A DNA stretch of 64,000 nucleotides from Thermoleptolyngbya sichuanensis A183 (GTDB lineage: Bacteria > Cyanobacteriota > Cyanobacteriia > Elainellales > Elainellaceae), in NCBI RefSeq assembly GCF_013177315.1, contig NZ_CP053661.1, positions 1,240,001 through 1,304,000 on the forward strand, given 5' to 3'. A program made the translations under genes and the position numbers. Positions 25,019 to 33,875 of this stretch are shown here, one piece after another. How positions within the stretch are numbered: the stretch's first letter is position 1; every line of letters starts with the position of its first letter. Below the pieces are notes generated by a model. That model did no database searches and was not told where the DNA came from. It saw only the letters and a list, made by a program, of their open reading frames with translations.

Positions 25019-25834
25019 CTAGCCCCCAACCCCTTTTACGCCCCGCATGGTCATATAGACTGCCAGGGCAATCAAGAAGGATTTGAACAGCCGATTCACG
25101 GTTTGATCGGACAGCTTGGGCAGAAGGCGCGTGCCGACCTGAGCGCCGACAATGCCGCCCAGCCCCAGACAAACCCCCGCAATCCACAGCACGTTGCTGT
25201 TATAGGCGTGCTGCGCTAGTCCTGAAATGGCAATTGGTACGATCGCCCCCAGGCTGGTTCGCACCGCAGACTTGATTGTTTCGCCCAGAAACAGCGTTTG
25301 CAGCGGCACCATGACTACGCCACCCCCCACCCCAAAGAGGCCAGAGAGAATTCCGGCGAGGAGGCCGATTCCAGCGATGGGCGGGAGCGCATTGGCAGGG
25401 GGCGAAACGGGTGCTGAAACTGTTTCGGGGGCTGGAATTTGCAGTTGGCGCTCTTTTTGGGCGAGCTTGCGGCGGAGATCCATGAGGTAGATCGTGACCA
25501 GCAGCAGCACGGCGAAGGCAAGCGATAGGGAGGCATCGGGAAGGCGATCGCCCAGCCACGCCCCAACCTGCGCCGTCGCCATGCCAAACACCGCCAGCAG
25601 CAGAGAAACGTGCCAGTTCAGCGCACCCGTCCGCAGGTTTTGGTAGCTCCCTGACAAAGCACTCAGCAGCACACCAACCAGACTCGTCGCTGTTGCTTGC
25701 ACCAGCGGCAGCCCAAAAAACGTGAGAATCGGCACCATAATCAGCCCGCCGCCAATGCCCAGTAGCCCCGACAGGGTGCCCGTCATTGTGCCCACTAAAA
25801 ACAAAACCAACCAGCCGACGGGAGTATCTAACAT
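25019..25834 (-). CDS. TauE/SafE family sulfite exporter-like permease, 271 aa
   Basis: Inner-membrane protein with about eight spans in two homologous halves. The family signature appears twice: GTLSGLLGIGGGLIMVP near residue 20 and GILSGLFGVGGGVVMVP near residue 165. The halves are joined by a charged cytoplasmic loop (DLRRKLAQKERQLQI). Family members move sulfite, sulfoacetate or other small organic anions; the substrate is not deducible. The ATG at 25834 is chosen; the longer open frame adds an unrelated 55 residues. It is downstream of the oxoamine synthase gene, but a terminator at 25981-26012 separates them. Confidence 0.9.
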   Translation of the reverse strand: MLDTPVGWLVLFLVGTMTGTLSGLLGIGGGLIMVPILTFFGLPLVQATATSLVGVLLSALSGSYQNLRTGALNWHVSLLLAVFGMATAQVGAWLGDRLPDASLSLAFAVLLLVTIYLMDLRRKLAQKERQLQIPAPETVSAPVSPPANALPPIAGIGLLAGILSGLFGVGGGVVMVPLQTLFLGETIKSAVRTSLGAIVPIAISGLAQHAYNSNVLWIAGVCLGLGGIVGAQVGTRLLPKLSDQTVNRLFKSFLIALAVYMTMRGVKGVGG

Positions 25835-25980
25835 AGCGCTCGATGGATTGCAGCGGCGAATCAGCTCCAAGTAGCCGCAAATTGACAACTGATTCTGCGC
25901 CATTCTCCTATTTCGCGCTGCTAGACGCAAACGTTTTGGTTCAATGTTCAATCTTGGTTCTATCGCCCCCTTGGTTCCCC

Positions 25981-26012
25981 AAAACAAAAACGGCGACACT
26001 TTCTGCCGCCGT
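25981..26012 (-). terminator. rho-independent terminator of the oxoamine synthase transcript
   Basis: On the minus strand ACGGCG pairs with CGCCGT around a GCAGAAAGTGT-type loop and is followed by TTTTTGTTTT. It lies 230 nt beyond the stop of the gene at 26239. Confidence 0.75.
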
Positions 26013-26095
26013 CTTTCTTGAGCGATGCAAGGTAGGTTCGATTTAGCGTTCAGAGAAGGGCGATCGCCAGTTCCCCGCTTTTCTCAAAATGCCTT

Positions 26096-26185
26096 AGGAC
26101 TTATGCAGTCGGATAACTTCTCACTGGCGCAGCCCGCGAGAAATTATCCAAAATCCAGAAAGCCTATCGCAAGTACGTAAGTCCT
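26096..26185. repeat. MITE-like double-hairpin element (family A), copy 4, inverted orientation
   Basis: AGGACTTATGCAG at the left end and ACGTAAGTCCT at the right form the outer repeat. The inner stem GGATAACTTCTC / GAGAAATTATCC is less perfect. The CTATCGCAAGT arm is on the right, so the copy is flipped relative to 21539. It lies just downstream of the oxoamine synthase gene, upstream of its terminator. Confidence 0.8.
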
Positions 26186-26238
26186 GTGCCTACAGCCTCA
26201 AAATGCCTGAACGATGTGCTGAACTAGGCGCTGCTGAA

Positions 26239-27528
26239 CTAGGCGCTGATGGTTGCCGCAGGCTTATAGGACATTTCCTCGCGCACCGCCACCATTGCAG
26301 CCACCAGGCGATCCATTTCCTCGCGGGTGTGCAGCGCGTTGGCCGTGATCCGCAGTCGGGGCTTGGCAATGTACCAGATGGGCGAAACCCAGATGCCGTG
26401 ATTGGCCACGAGCAATCGCGCAAAGTCCTTCGGATTCAGATCCGGCGGCAGCAGGACGGGCAGCACGTTGGTTTCACCAATTGCCAGGAAATCATTCTCT
26501 GCCAGACGATTCCGCAGATAGCGCGTATTGTCGTGCAGACGTTGCACCAGTTCGGGATGCTGGCGCACCTGGCGCACGGCTTCCAGCGCGGCTGCCGTCA
26601 GCGGGGGAGCCAAAGAGCAGGTGCCAATCGAAGAGGGCGACACGTTGAGAAGCGGCTTCAGTTCTGCCACGGGGCTACTGATGGCGGCACCCACCGACGC
26701 GCCAAACTTCGAGAAGGTGGTCATGATCAGCGGCGTTACGCCCTTATCCAGCGCATCTTGCGGCAAAATTCCAAAGTGTTCGTAGATGCCGCGACCCGTC
26801 GCGCCGATCGACCCGCTAGCGTGGGCTTCGTCCATGACCAGGGTGGTGTCTTCATACTTCGACATAATATCGATCATGTCGGGCAGGGGCGCGATGTCGC
26901 CATCCATCGAGAACACCGCGTCGGAGACGACCAAAATGCGATCGCCCGGCTTGGCATAGCGCTTCAGCTTGCGGGCAAAGTCTTCCATGTCGCAGTGGCG
27001 ATAGGCTCGCACGCGCACCGCAGGGCTGTGGCCAAACAGCTTGCCTGACCGAGTGCCCGCATTGGCGATCGCCGACACGATGCAGCCGTGATTCAGCACA
27101 TCGGTCATGATCAGCGTCTCGCGGGTGTTCTGGAACCCTGGCACCGGAATTGCCTGATGGCAAAACGCATCCATCAGCGCTTGCATGGCCATCCACGCAT
27201 TTAAAAACAGTTGCGTATGACCCAGATGCTTAAAGGCAGAGATTTCATCTTCAAGCTGGCGGTGCAGGTCGATTCGTCCGCTCAGCACCGAGGTCGAACT
27301 GTTCGACGTGCCAAATTGCAGAATCGCGTCGATGGCTGCCTGCTTGACTGCGGGGCTTTGCACCAGACCCAGCACATCGTTTGTGCAGAAGGTCAGCACC
27401 ATGCGGCGGCGGCCCGTATCGGCCTCTTCAATTTCTACCAGGTTGCCCTGCTTGCGATGGCAGATATATTCATCCGGGTCTAGCCCGCTCTCATACCAGC
27501 GCTGAACGTATTCCTTGATAACTTGCAC
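26239..27528 (-). CDS. alpha-oxoamine synthase family PLP enzyme (KBL/BioF/SPT-like), 429 aa
   Basis: Fold-type I PLP enzyme that condenses an amino acid with an acyl-CoA or acyl-ACP. Visible motifs: TFCTNDVLGLVQSPAV near residue 46, GTSNSSTSVLSGRIDLHRQL (the substrate-binding turn), DVLNHGCIVSAIANAG (His stacking on PLP), VMDEAHASGSIGATGRG (Asp to the pyridine nitrogen) and TTFSKFGASVG with the PLP Lys. The MQVIKEYVQRWYESGLDPDEY start and the 429-residue length exceed BioF (about 385), so a biotin role is doubtful. 2-amino-3-ketobutyrate CoA ligase or a lipid/secondary-metabolite synthase is equally possible. It follows the Rieske gene on the same strand after 270 nt. Confidence 0.85.
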   Translation of the reverse strand: MQVIKEYVQRWYESGLDPDEYICHRKQGNLVEIEEADTGRRRMVLTFCTNDVLGLVQSPAVKQAAIDAILQFGTSNSSTSVLSGRIDLHRQLEDEISAFKHLGHTQLFLNAWMAMQALMDAFCHQAIPVPGFQNTRETLIMTDVLNHGCIVSAIANAGTRSGKLFGHSPAVRVRAYRHCDMEDFARKLKRYAKPGDRILVVSDAVFSMDGDIAPLPDMIDIMSKYEDTTLVMDEAHASGSIGATGRGIYEHFGILPQDALDKGVTPLIMTTFSKFGASVGAAISSPVAELKPLLNVSPSSIGTCSLAPPLTAAALEAVRQVRQHPELVQRLHDNTRYLRNRLAENDFLAIGETNVLPVLLPPDLNPKDFARLLVANHGIWVSPIWYIAKPRLRITANALHTREEMDRLVAAMVAVREEMSYKPAATISA

Positions 27529-27605
27529 AGTAAACTCCCCTCACCTAACTTAATTGAGTAGCGTATCTCCTCTAGCCCCTCGGATGATTAGACTTGGCTT
27601 AACTC

Positions 27606-27648
27606 ATTGCTGCTGAATACATGCTGCTAAGTTCATGCTGCTAAGTCC
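27606..27648. repeat. short tandem array, about 14-bp unit, three copies
   Basis: ATTGCTGCTGAATAC, ATGCTGCTAAGTTC and ATGCTGCTAAGTCC follow one another upstream of the oxoamine synthase start (27528). Confidence 0.65.
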
Positions 27649-27797
27649 ATTGGCGCTATATCGACACTCGTGAAACCTGGTTGAGCTTTTGGGTGAATTC
27701 TCGACCTCTGGCGCTGCTCCGGCGGCGCTTTTTGATAATTACAATAAGAGTTTTCCTTTACTCTGCCAGAAGGAGATTAATCTATGTCTTGAGATTG

Positions 27798-29060
27798 TTA
27801 CAGTTCACCCCTCCCATTGGAAGTGTCCACCGAACGCCTTGCCGAGTCTGCCAAAACAGGCTCAGGCTGCGGTATTTCTCCTTCACTACTGGTTGCTACA
27901 TCTGCTTGGGCGATCGCTCCAGAAAACGACTCAGAGAATCCCTGAGACTGTTGCAGAAACTGCTCATACTGCCGCAAAAAGACGCGCTGGAGCGCAATGA
28001 TCGCTGGATTGATTTCCACGTAGCGTCGCTTGGGATCTGACGTGAAAACCCGCTGCTCGCTCTCCATCATCTCCACATCTTGCAGGAGAAATTTCATAAA
28101 CACAAACCGCCGCACGAACAGCATCAGCGGCTTGCGGATGGGACGCACCAACCACTGCGGCAGGGGCAGCTTGAGGAACAGGATCGAGAAGGAGCGAGTT
28201 TCCTTAGGCCCCACGGGCAACCGATTGAGGTAGAGCGAGGACACGCCCTCCAGCGAACTGGTGTAGTGCGGATATTGGTAATGAACCGAGACGATGCGAG
28301 TGGTTTTGCCGCCGTCTTCGCTCAGCCCCAGTGCTTTGGTCATCCAGCCGTCATAGTTCACCTCATACTCTGCCAGAACGGAATTGGGCGACTCCTTTAG
28401 CTTGAGCAATTTCGGGTCGTACCAGCCCTGGAGGTTTTCGTGCAGATAGCCGTGAAACACATCCATCGTGTTCTCGTTGCAAATCGAGAAATGGGCGTGG
28501 AAATGTCCCGGAATGGGGATTTGAAAATAGGCAGGGTCGTCGTATTCCGGCATATGGGGCATGGCGACCTGTTCCGCTAGGGACGGAGCACCCGGAAACA
28601 CCCAGAGAATGCCATAGCGCTCTCGCGTTGGGTAGCTGCGGGCTTGGGCGCAGGGCAGTTTTTGATTGGGCGGCAGATAGGGAATATGGGCACATTGCCC
28701 GTCTGAGTTGAATTCCCAGCCGTGATAGGGGCACACCAGGCGATCGCCCTTGACCTTGCCCTTGTGTAGCTCTACCCCTTTGTGAGGGCAGGCATCCTCC
28801 ATCGCGTAGACCTGTCCATCGGGGGTGCGGTAGAGGGCGATCGCCTGCTGCCAGACCACCACTTGCGCCACCTGACCCGGCTGCAAATCTTCAGCCCAGT
28901 AAACGGGATACCAGTAGTTGGGGTTGATGCCGACCTCACGCACCGCGTTGTGGACGGTATGCCCCCTCAGTGTTGTTGCTAATTCCATCGAGCTTTCTGA
29001 TACGTGAATCGAACTCGAACGCGCTTCCAAAGAGGTCGTTGTTTCTAGTGATCCAGCCAT
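27798..29060 (-). CDS. Rieske non-heme iron oxygenase (ring-hydroxylating type alpha subunit), about 420 aa
   Basis: Oxygenase with an N-terminal Rieske [2Fe-2S] domain: CPHKG at about residue 91 and CPYHGW about 19 residues later, the CxH-CxxH ligand set. The mononuclear Fe(II) site is ENTMDVFHGYLHENL, with the two His and bridging Asp. The C-terminal part has a hydrophobic LPQWLVRPIRKPLMLFVRRF segment, perhaps membrane associated, as in the chlorophyllide oxygenase/PaO/Tic55 relatives. The last 60 residues are low-complexity. It needs an external ferredoxin-type reductase; the substrate is unknown. Start could be ATG 29060 (MAGSLETTTSL) or 28988 (MELATTLRGH). Two NtcA-like palindromes lie about 105-140 bp upstream. 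Confidence 0.88.
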   Translation of the reverse strand: MAGSLETTTSLEARSSSIHVSESSMELATTLRGHTVHNAVREVGINPNYWYPVYWAEDLQPGQVAQVVVWQQAIALYRTPDGQVYAMEDACPHKGVELHKGKVKGDRLVCPYHGWEFNSDGQCAHIPYLPPNQKLPCAQARSYPTRERYGILWVFPGAPSLAEQVAMPHMPEYDDPAYFQIPIPGHFHAHFSICNENTMDVFHGYLHENLQGWYDPKLLKLKESPNSVLAEYEVNYDGWMTKALGLSEDGGKTTRIVSVHYQYPHYTSSLEGVSSLYLNRLPVGPKETRSFSILFLKLPLPQWLVRPIRKPLMLFVRRFVFMKFLLQDVEMMESEQRVFTSDPKRRYVEINPAIIALQRVFLRQYEQFLQQSQGFSESFSGAIAQADVATSSEGEIPQPEPVLADSARRSVDTSNGRGEL

Positions 29061-29165
29061 TGCTGCTGGAATTTCGGAAAGCCTCAGAACCCTGCGCCAG
29101 ACTCTACGCACCGGAACTGTGAAACCCGCCACGCCGCCCAAAAAGATCTGAGCAGATCGTGGAAT

Positions 29166-29179
29166 GTAAACATACTTAC
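29166..29179. promoter_or_regulatory. NtcA-like palindrome 1 (GTA-N8-TAC)
   Basis: GTAAACATACTTAC matches the NtcA consensus GTA-N8-TAC exactly. It is the first half of a 20-bp direct repeat (29163-29182 and 29183-29202), upstream of the Rieske start codon on the minus strand. I could not place a convincing -10 box at the expected distance. Confidence 0.45.
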
Positions 29180-29185
29180 CTAAAT

Positions 29186-29199
29186 GTAAACATACTTAT
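29186..29199. promoter_or_regulatory. NtcA-like palindrome 2 (GTA-N8-TAT)
   Basis: GTAAACATACTTAT, one mismatch from the GTA-N8-TAC consensus, lies exactly 20 bp from the first palindrome, so both face the same side of the helix. Confidence 0.35.
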
Positions 29200-29265
29200 T
29201 TATCCTTGGTTGGAATGTGTAAGTCAATCCATTTGTACAAGATTGACCCAAACGGGTGAACCGCC

Positions 29266-29301
29266 GACCAAGAAATCGACTAAGAAATCGACCAAGAAAA
29301 C
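29266..29301. repeat. 12-bp tandem array, three units
   Basis: GACCAAGAAATC, GACTAAGAAATC and GACCAAGAAAAC lie in the 500-base gap between the Rieske gene and ndhH. Apart from this and the NtcA-like palindromes the gap shows nothing else I can name. Confidence 0.7.
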
Positions 29302-29563
29302 GCTGAGCGACGCTGAACCGGGATGCATCAGGTGAAGATAGCCCTTATGACGCGATCGCCCTAGATCAGGTTCCATCCAGCCTCCACAATAAGTCCCTTG
29401 CTGCTCTGCAAAGAAACGAATCGCGAGAGCATATTAAAGTGGCTCGAAACCCTTGTCTCGAGCCGCAGAGATGAATAAAACGAGCGGAAACCAAGTGAAA
29501 ACTGTACTAGCCATGTAGCGTGTGGTGCTATGGCAGGTTGTGCAATGTGTCCCGCTCGGACCA

Positions 29564-30748
29564 CTATCGGTCAACCGAACCCATAATCACGTCGATGCTG
29601 CCCAAAATGGCCACCACGTCTGCCACCTTCACGCCCTTCAGCAGGTGAGGCAGGATTTGCAGATTGTTGAAGTCGGCGGCGCGAATCTTGAACCGCCAGG
29701 GAAACACATTGTCATCGCCGATCACGTAGATGCCGATTTCGCCTTTGCCGCTTTCAATGCGGACGTAGTTTTCACCCCTGGGAATCTTGAACGTTGGCGC
29801 AACTTTTTTGCCGATGAACTGATAGTCAAAGCTGTTCCACTCCGACTTTGGGCCAGCATTCATCCGCTGGGCTTCCAGGTTTTCGTAGGGGCCACCCGGC
29901 AAGCCTGCCAGGGCCTGGCGAATGATCTTGACCGACTCGCGCATTTCGCGAATCCGCACCAGGTAACGCGCCAGACAGTCTCCCGCGGTTTCCCAATGAA
30001 TTTCCCAGTCAAAGTCGTCGTAGGACTCGTAGTGATCGACCTTGCGGAGATCCCACTTGACCCCCGAAGCTCGCAGCATTGGGCCAGACAACCCCCAGTT
30101 AATCGCATCTTCGCGGGTGATGGTGCCAATACCCTCGACGCGGCGGCGGAAGATCGGGTTATTGGTAATCAGCTTCTCGTATTCATCGACCTTTGGCAGG
30201 AAGTAGTCGCAAAAGTCGGCGCACTTGTCCACCCAGCCGTAGGGCAGGTCAGCCGCAATGCCGCCAATTCGCCAGTAGTTGTTGTTCACCATGCGGTAGC
30301 CGGTCGCAGCTTCCCACAGGTCATAGATCATTTCCCGTTCGCGGAAAATATAGAAGAAGGGCGTTTGGGCCCCCACGTCTGCCAGGAAGGGGCCAAGCCA
30401 CAGCAGGTGGTTGGCGATGCGGTTTAGCTCCAGCATGATGACGCGGATGTAGCTGGCTCGCTTGGGCACGGGCACGTCAGCCAGCTTTTCGATGGCATTG
30501 ACGACAACCGCTTCGTTGAACATGCCCGCTGCGTAGTCCCATCGGCTGACGTAGGGCACGTACATCACAGGCGTGCGGCTTTCGGCAATTTTTTCCATGC
30601 CGCGATGCAGATAGCCAATCACAGGTTCACAGTCCACCACGTCTTCCCCGTCCAGAGTGACGATGAGCCGCAACACCCCGTGCATCGAGGGGTGATGGGG
30701 ACCCATGTTGAGCACCATGGGTTCGGTTTTGGTTTCGATCATGGCCAT
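29564..30748 (-). CDS. ndhH: NAD(P)H-quinone oxidoreductase subunit H, 394 aa
   Basis: 49-kDa-type subunit of the cyanobacterial NDH-1 complex, in the peripheral arm near the quinone site, used in respiration, cyclic electron flow and CO2 uptake. Conserved elements are [68 protein letters not shown] and the C-terminal [18 protein letters not shown]. The length equals other cyanobacterial and plastid NdhH proteins. The gene is monocistronic here. Start could be ATG 30748 or the second ATG at 30742. Confidence 0.98.
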   Translation of the reverse strand: MAMIETKTEPMVLNMGPHHPSMHGVLRLIVTLDGEDVVDCEPVIGYLHRGMEKIAESRTPVMYVPYVSRWDYAAGMFNEAVVVNAIEKLADVPVPKRASYIRVIMLELNRIANHLLWLGPFLADVGAQTPFFYIFREREMIYDLWEAATGYRMVNNNYWRIGGIAADLPYGWVDKCADFCDYFLPKVDEYEKLITNNPIFRRRVEGIGTITREDAINWGLSGPMLRASGVKWDLRKVDHYESYDDFDWEIHWETAGDCLARYLVRIREMRESVKIIRQALAGLPGGPYENLEAQRMNAGPKSEWNSFDYQFIGKKVAPTFKIPRGENYVRIESGKGEIGIYVIGDDNVFPWRFKIRAADFNNLQILPHLLKGVKVADVVAILGSIDVIMGSVDR

Positions 30749-31597
30749 AGGCGAACCGTCTCCTGAACTCGGTTAGGGGCTAATCGCGGCGATCGCCGCA
30801 CTTGTACAAACACCAGACTGTTGCGTTCTCTTAAGATTATGCGGGATTTTCTAGATTTCTGCGATACGGGTTTTTGATGGAAGGTTAAGCCAGAGGTAAT
30901 CGAACCAGATCTCGGGCCAGATCAGCTAGAAATTCCGCCGTTAGAGCTTAATTGTCGCACCTTGAAGCGTGTGGCATGGTTTGAGAGGAGCTTTGCCAGA
31001 TCAGTTCGGATGGGTTTCAGCCTCATACTTCAGGATGTCTTTGTCACACTTAGCACTTCAGGATGTTCTCAGCACACTCAGATTGTTCTCAGCTATTTGT
31101 GGGAATGTACGGTTTGAGTAGTTCGCCTGAGCAATTCGCTTGAGCAATTCGCTTGAGTAATTTGCTTGAGCGATCGGTTTGGGTTCTCGGTTTCAGTAGA
31201 TTATGGGCAATCATAAGGGGTGCTTCGTCAAGAACGCTGCGGGAACTCGGCGTTATCTGTACGGCGTTACCCATGCAACAGTTAGCGAGACAACAGTTAG
31301 CGAAAGGGCTGGCTGATATACCTATGGCTTACCTATAGGGTTTACCGATATCGCTTACCTGGGCGATCGCGCTGGATTAGGCATTGGGATAGACCGAGAA
31401 CGTGGGAGAAGACTGACGGCCTGGAGATTTCTGAGCCATTCTCAAATCCTTTTTGGTCTTGGATTCGTATCTAATGGGGACAGTGTACTGCTTTACACTT
31501 GGCTGAGCAAAGCTTGTAACGCTTGGCACGTTAGGACATTGGGTTTGGAATAGCGGTTTTGCTTAATCGCCGATGTCAGATTGAGGACTCATCTTCT
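30749..31597. other. 850-base divergent intergenic region between ndhH and the glycosyltransferase
   Basis: It holds the promoters of both genes. The middle contains a 13-bp tandem array (31122-31173) and looser duplications such as CTTCAGGATGT (31030 and 31065), ACAGTTAGCGA (31270 and 31288) and GGCTTACCTA-like steps near 31325. No ORF there has a ribosome site or family features. Confidence 0.5.
31122..31173. repeat. 13-bp tandem array, four units
   Basis: Units at 31122, 31135, 31148 and 31161 read TTCGCCTGAGCAA, TTCGCTTGAGCAA, TTCGCTTGAGTAA and TTTGCTTGAGCGA. The last runs into a CGATCGG. Confidence 0.8.
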
Positions 31598-33871
31598 ATG
31601 ACTACTTCTGAAATTCGTCGTCAGCAGGTGTCCCGATCCAGACCTGCGCCGATGCGTCCGCAGTTGACGACGCTGATTTTGCTGAGCGTGGTGGCGATCG
31701 CCTTTGTGATTGTGGCGCTCTGGTTTGCGGGCCAGGGCACGATTAGCAAAATCTTCGCCCAGATCAACGCGATTCAGCAGAATCCCCCGCTGTGGCTAGA
31801 AGTGCCGATGGTGACGGGGCAATACCTGCTAGTGCCCACCGTGGCGCTGTTTCTGCTGGTGATGGGGGTGATGGCGCTGTCCCCCCGTCCGCGTCCCTGG
31901 TCGCGAACCGTGGTGGTGACGATTTTGCTGGTGCTGACGGTGCGCTATGTGCTGTGGCGAGTGGCCAGCACGCTAAACCTGAATACGCCGCTAAATGGGG
32001 TGTTTAGCCTGGGGCTGCTGTTTTTGGAACTATTGATGCTGAGCAGCGCGATTATCCAACTGACGCTGATGCTGAAGGTGCGCGATCGCCGTTCCGAAGC
32101 CGATGCCCTTTCCCAAGCCGTGCAAACCGGCCAGTACACGCCAACCGTCGATATTTTCATCCCCACCTACAACGAACCCGCCTTTATCCTCAAGCGCACG
32201 GTCATCGGCTGTCAGGCGATCGACTATCCGGCTAAAACGGTTTATTTGCTAGACGACACGCGCCGTCCCGAAATCCAGGCGCTAGCGGCGGATCTGGGCT
32301 GCGAATATATCACCCGCCCCGACAATCGCCACGCCAAAGCAGGCAACCTAAACAACGCCCTGCCCCGCACCACTGGGGAACTGATTGTGGTCTTCGATGC
32401 GGACTTTGTGCCCACGCGCAATTTCCTGATCCGCACGGTCGGTTTTTTCCAAGATCCGCAGGTGGCACTAGTGCAAACACCGCAGACCTTTTACAACACC
32501 GACCCGATTGCCTACAACCTGGGGCTGGAAGACGTACTCACGCCTGAAGAAGAGGTGTTTTATCGCCAGATTCAGCCAATTCGCGACGGGGCGGGTAGCG
32601 TTATCTGTTCGGGTACATCCTTCGTGGTGCGGCGCAGCGTGCTGGATGAAATCGGCGGCTTTGTCACCGATTCCCTCAGTGAAGATTATTTCACGGGCAT
32701 TCGCATTTCGGCTCAGGGCTATCGTCTGGTGTATCTGGACGAAAAGCTGAGTGCTGGTCTGGCAGCAGAAAATATAGCCTCCCACGCGCTCCAACGGCTG
32801 CGCTGGGCCCAGGGCACGCTGCAAGCCTTTTTCATTCAGGCGAATCCGCTGACGATTCGGGGGCTGCGGCCGTTGCAGCGGCTGGCGCACTTGGAGGGGC
32901 TGCTGCACTGGTTTACCAGCATTTCCCGCGTTGGCTATTTGCTGATGCCGCTGGCCTATTCGTTTTTGGGCGTGATTCCGCTACGGGCGACGGCGGCGGA
33001 GCTGATGTATTTCTTTTTGCCCTACTATCTGGTGCAGCTTGCGGTGTTTTCCTGGCTGAACTATCGATCGCGCTCGGCAGTGCTGTCGGACATTTACTCG
33101 CTGGCGCTGGCTGTGCCCCTGGCAGCGACGGTTGTAAAGGTGATGCTGAATCCGTTTTCCAAGGGGTTCAAGGTCACGCCAAAGGGCACTGCGAGCGATC
33201 GCTTTACGTTTAACTGGAACCTGGCCGCGCCGATTCTGATTTTCTTTGTGCTGACGGCCATTAGCCTATGGGTGAATCTGGGCATGTGCATGATCAAGGG
33301 CGCATGGCAACAGACTGTTACGCCAGAAGAGGCGATGGTGGTGAAAGGCATCGGGCTGGGCTGGCTGTGGAGCCTGTATAACCTGATGATGCTGGGGATT
33401 GCGCTGCTGATTTTGCTGGATGCGCCGCGCCCCAGTCCCTATGAATGGTTTGACCTGCGCCGGACGGTGCGCCTGCAAGTGGGCGATCGCTCGTTTTACG
33501 GCATCACCACCATGATTTCTGAAGTGGGCGCAGAGGTCGCCCTTACACAAGCAGGCTTTCCGCCCCCGTCGCCGGATTTGCCGCCCGTGCAGATCGAGCT
33601 ATTGGAAGAAAGCCTGACGCTCTGGGGATTGGTGGAACGGACGGGCACAAGCGACGAATTTCCCACCGTGCGGATTCTGTTTGAAGAAATGAGCCTGGAA
33701 CAGCAGCGCCGCTTGGTGGAAGTCTTGTTCTGCCGTCCGGGGCAGTGGAAAACGCGGCAGTCGCCTGGCGAGTTTCAGTCGCTCTGGCTGCTGCTGCGTG
33801 CGTTGCTGAAGCCGAGGGTGTTGTTTGGGCGAAATGCAGACGTGAGTCCGGTGCCTGTGGCAAAAGTCTGA
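31598..33871 (+). CDS. cellulose synthase-like family 2 glycosyltransferase with C-terminal PilZ-like domain, 757 aa
   Basis: Membrane-bound processive beta-glycosyltransferase. Four N-terminal spans precede the GT2 domain with DIFIPTYNEPAFILKRTV, LLDDTRRPEI, FDADFVPTRNF (DxD), SLSEDYFTG (catalytic base) and QRLRWAQG (QxxRW), all intact. More spans follow, then a C-terminal PilZ-type region starting FDLRRTVRLQVG (an RxxxR motif). The second PilZ motif reads MISEVG instead of [D/N]xSxxG, so c-di-GMP binding may be weakened. Cyanobacterial relatives make cellulose or other beta-glucan; the product here is inferred. No bcsB or cellulase gene is adjacent. ATG 31598 is chosen over the upstream 31559. 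Confidence 0.9.
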   Translation: MTTSEIRRQQVSRSRPAPMRPQLTTLILLSVVAIAFVIVALWFAGQGTISKIFAQINAIQQNPPLWLEVPMVTGQYLLVPTVALFLLVMGVMALSPRPRPWSRTVVVTILLVLTVRYVLWRVASTLNLNTPLNGVFSLGLLFLELLMLSSAIIQLTLMLKVRDRRSEADALSQAVQTGQYTPTVDIFIPTYNEPAFILKRTVIGCQAIDYPAKTVYLLDDTRRPEIQALAADLGCEYITRPDNRHAKAGNLNNALPRTTGELIVVFDADFVPTRNFLIRTVGFFQDPQVALVQTPQTFYNTDPIAYNLGLEDVLTPEEEVFYRQIQPIRDGAGSVICSGTSFVVRRSVLDEIGGFVTDSLSEDYFTGIRISAQGYRLVYLDEKLSAGLAAENIASHALQRLRWAQGTLQAFFIQANPLTIRGLRPLQRLAHLEGLLHWFTSISRVGYLLMPLAYSFLGVIPLRATAAELMYFFLPYYLVQLAVFSWLNYRSRSAVLSDIYSLALAVPLAATVVKVMLNPFSKGFKVTPKGTASDRFTFNWNLAAPILIFFVLTAISLWVNLGMCMIKGAWQQTVTPEEAMVVKGIGLGWLWSLYNLMMLGIALLILLDAPRPSPYEWFDLRRTVRLQVGDRSFYGITTMISEVGAEVALTQAGFPPPSPDLPPVQIELLEESLTLWGLVERTGTSDEFPTVRILFEEMSLEQQRRLVEVLFCRPGQWKTRQSPGEFQSLWLLLRALLKPRVLFGRNADVSPVPVAKV

Positions 33872-33875
33872 GGGA

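Noticed and set aside
26239..27528. Assignment as bioF
   Set aside because: The protein is about 40 residues too long, its N-terminus differs and no other biotin gene is nearby, so only the superfamily is named.
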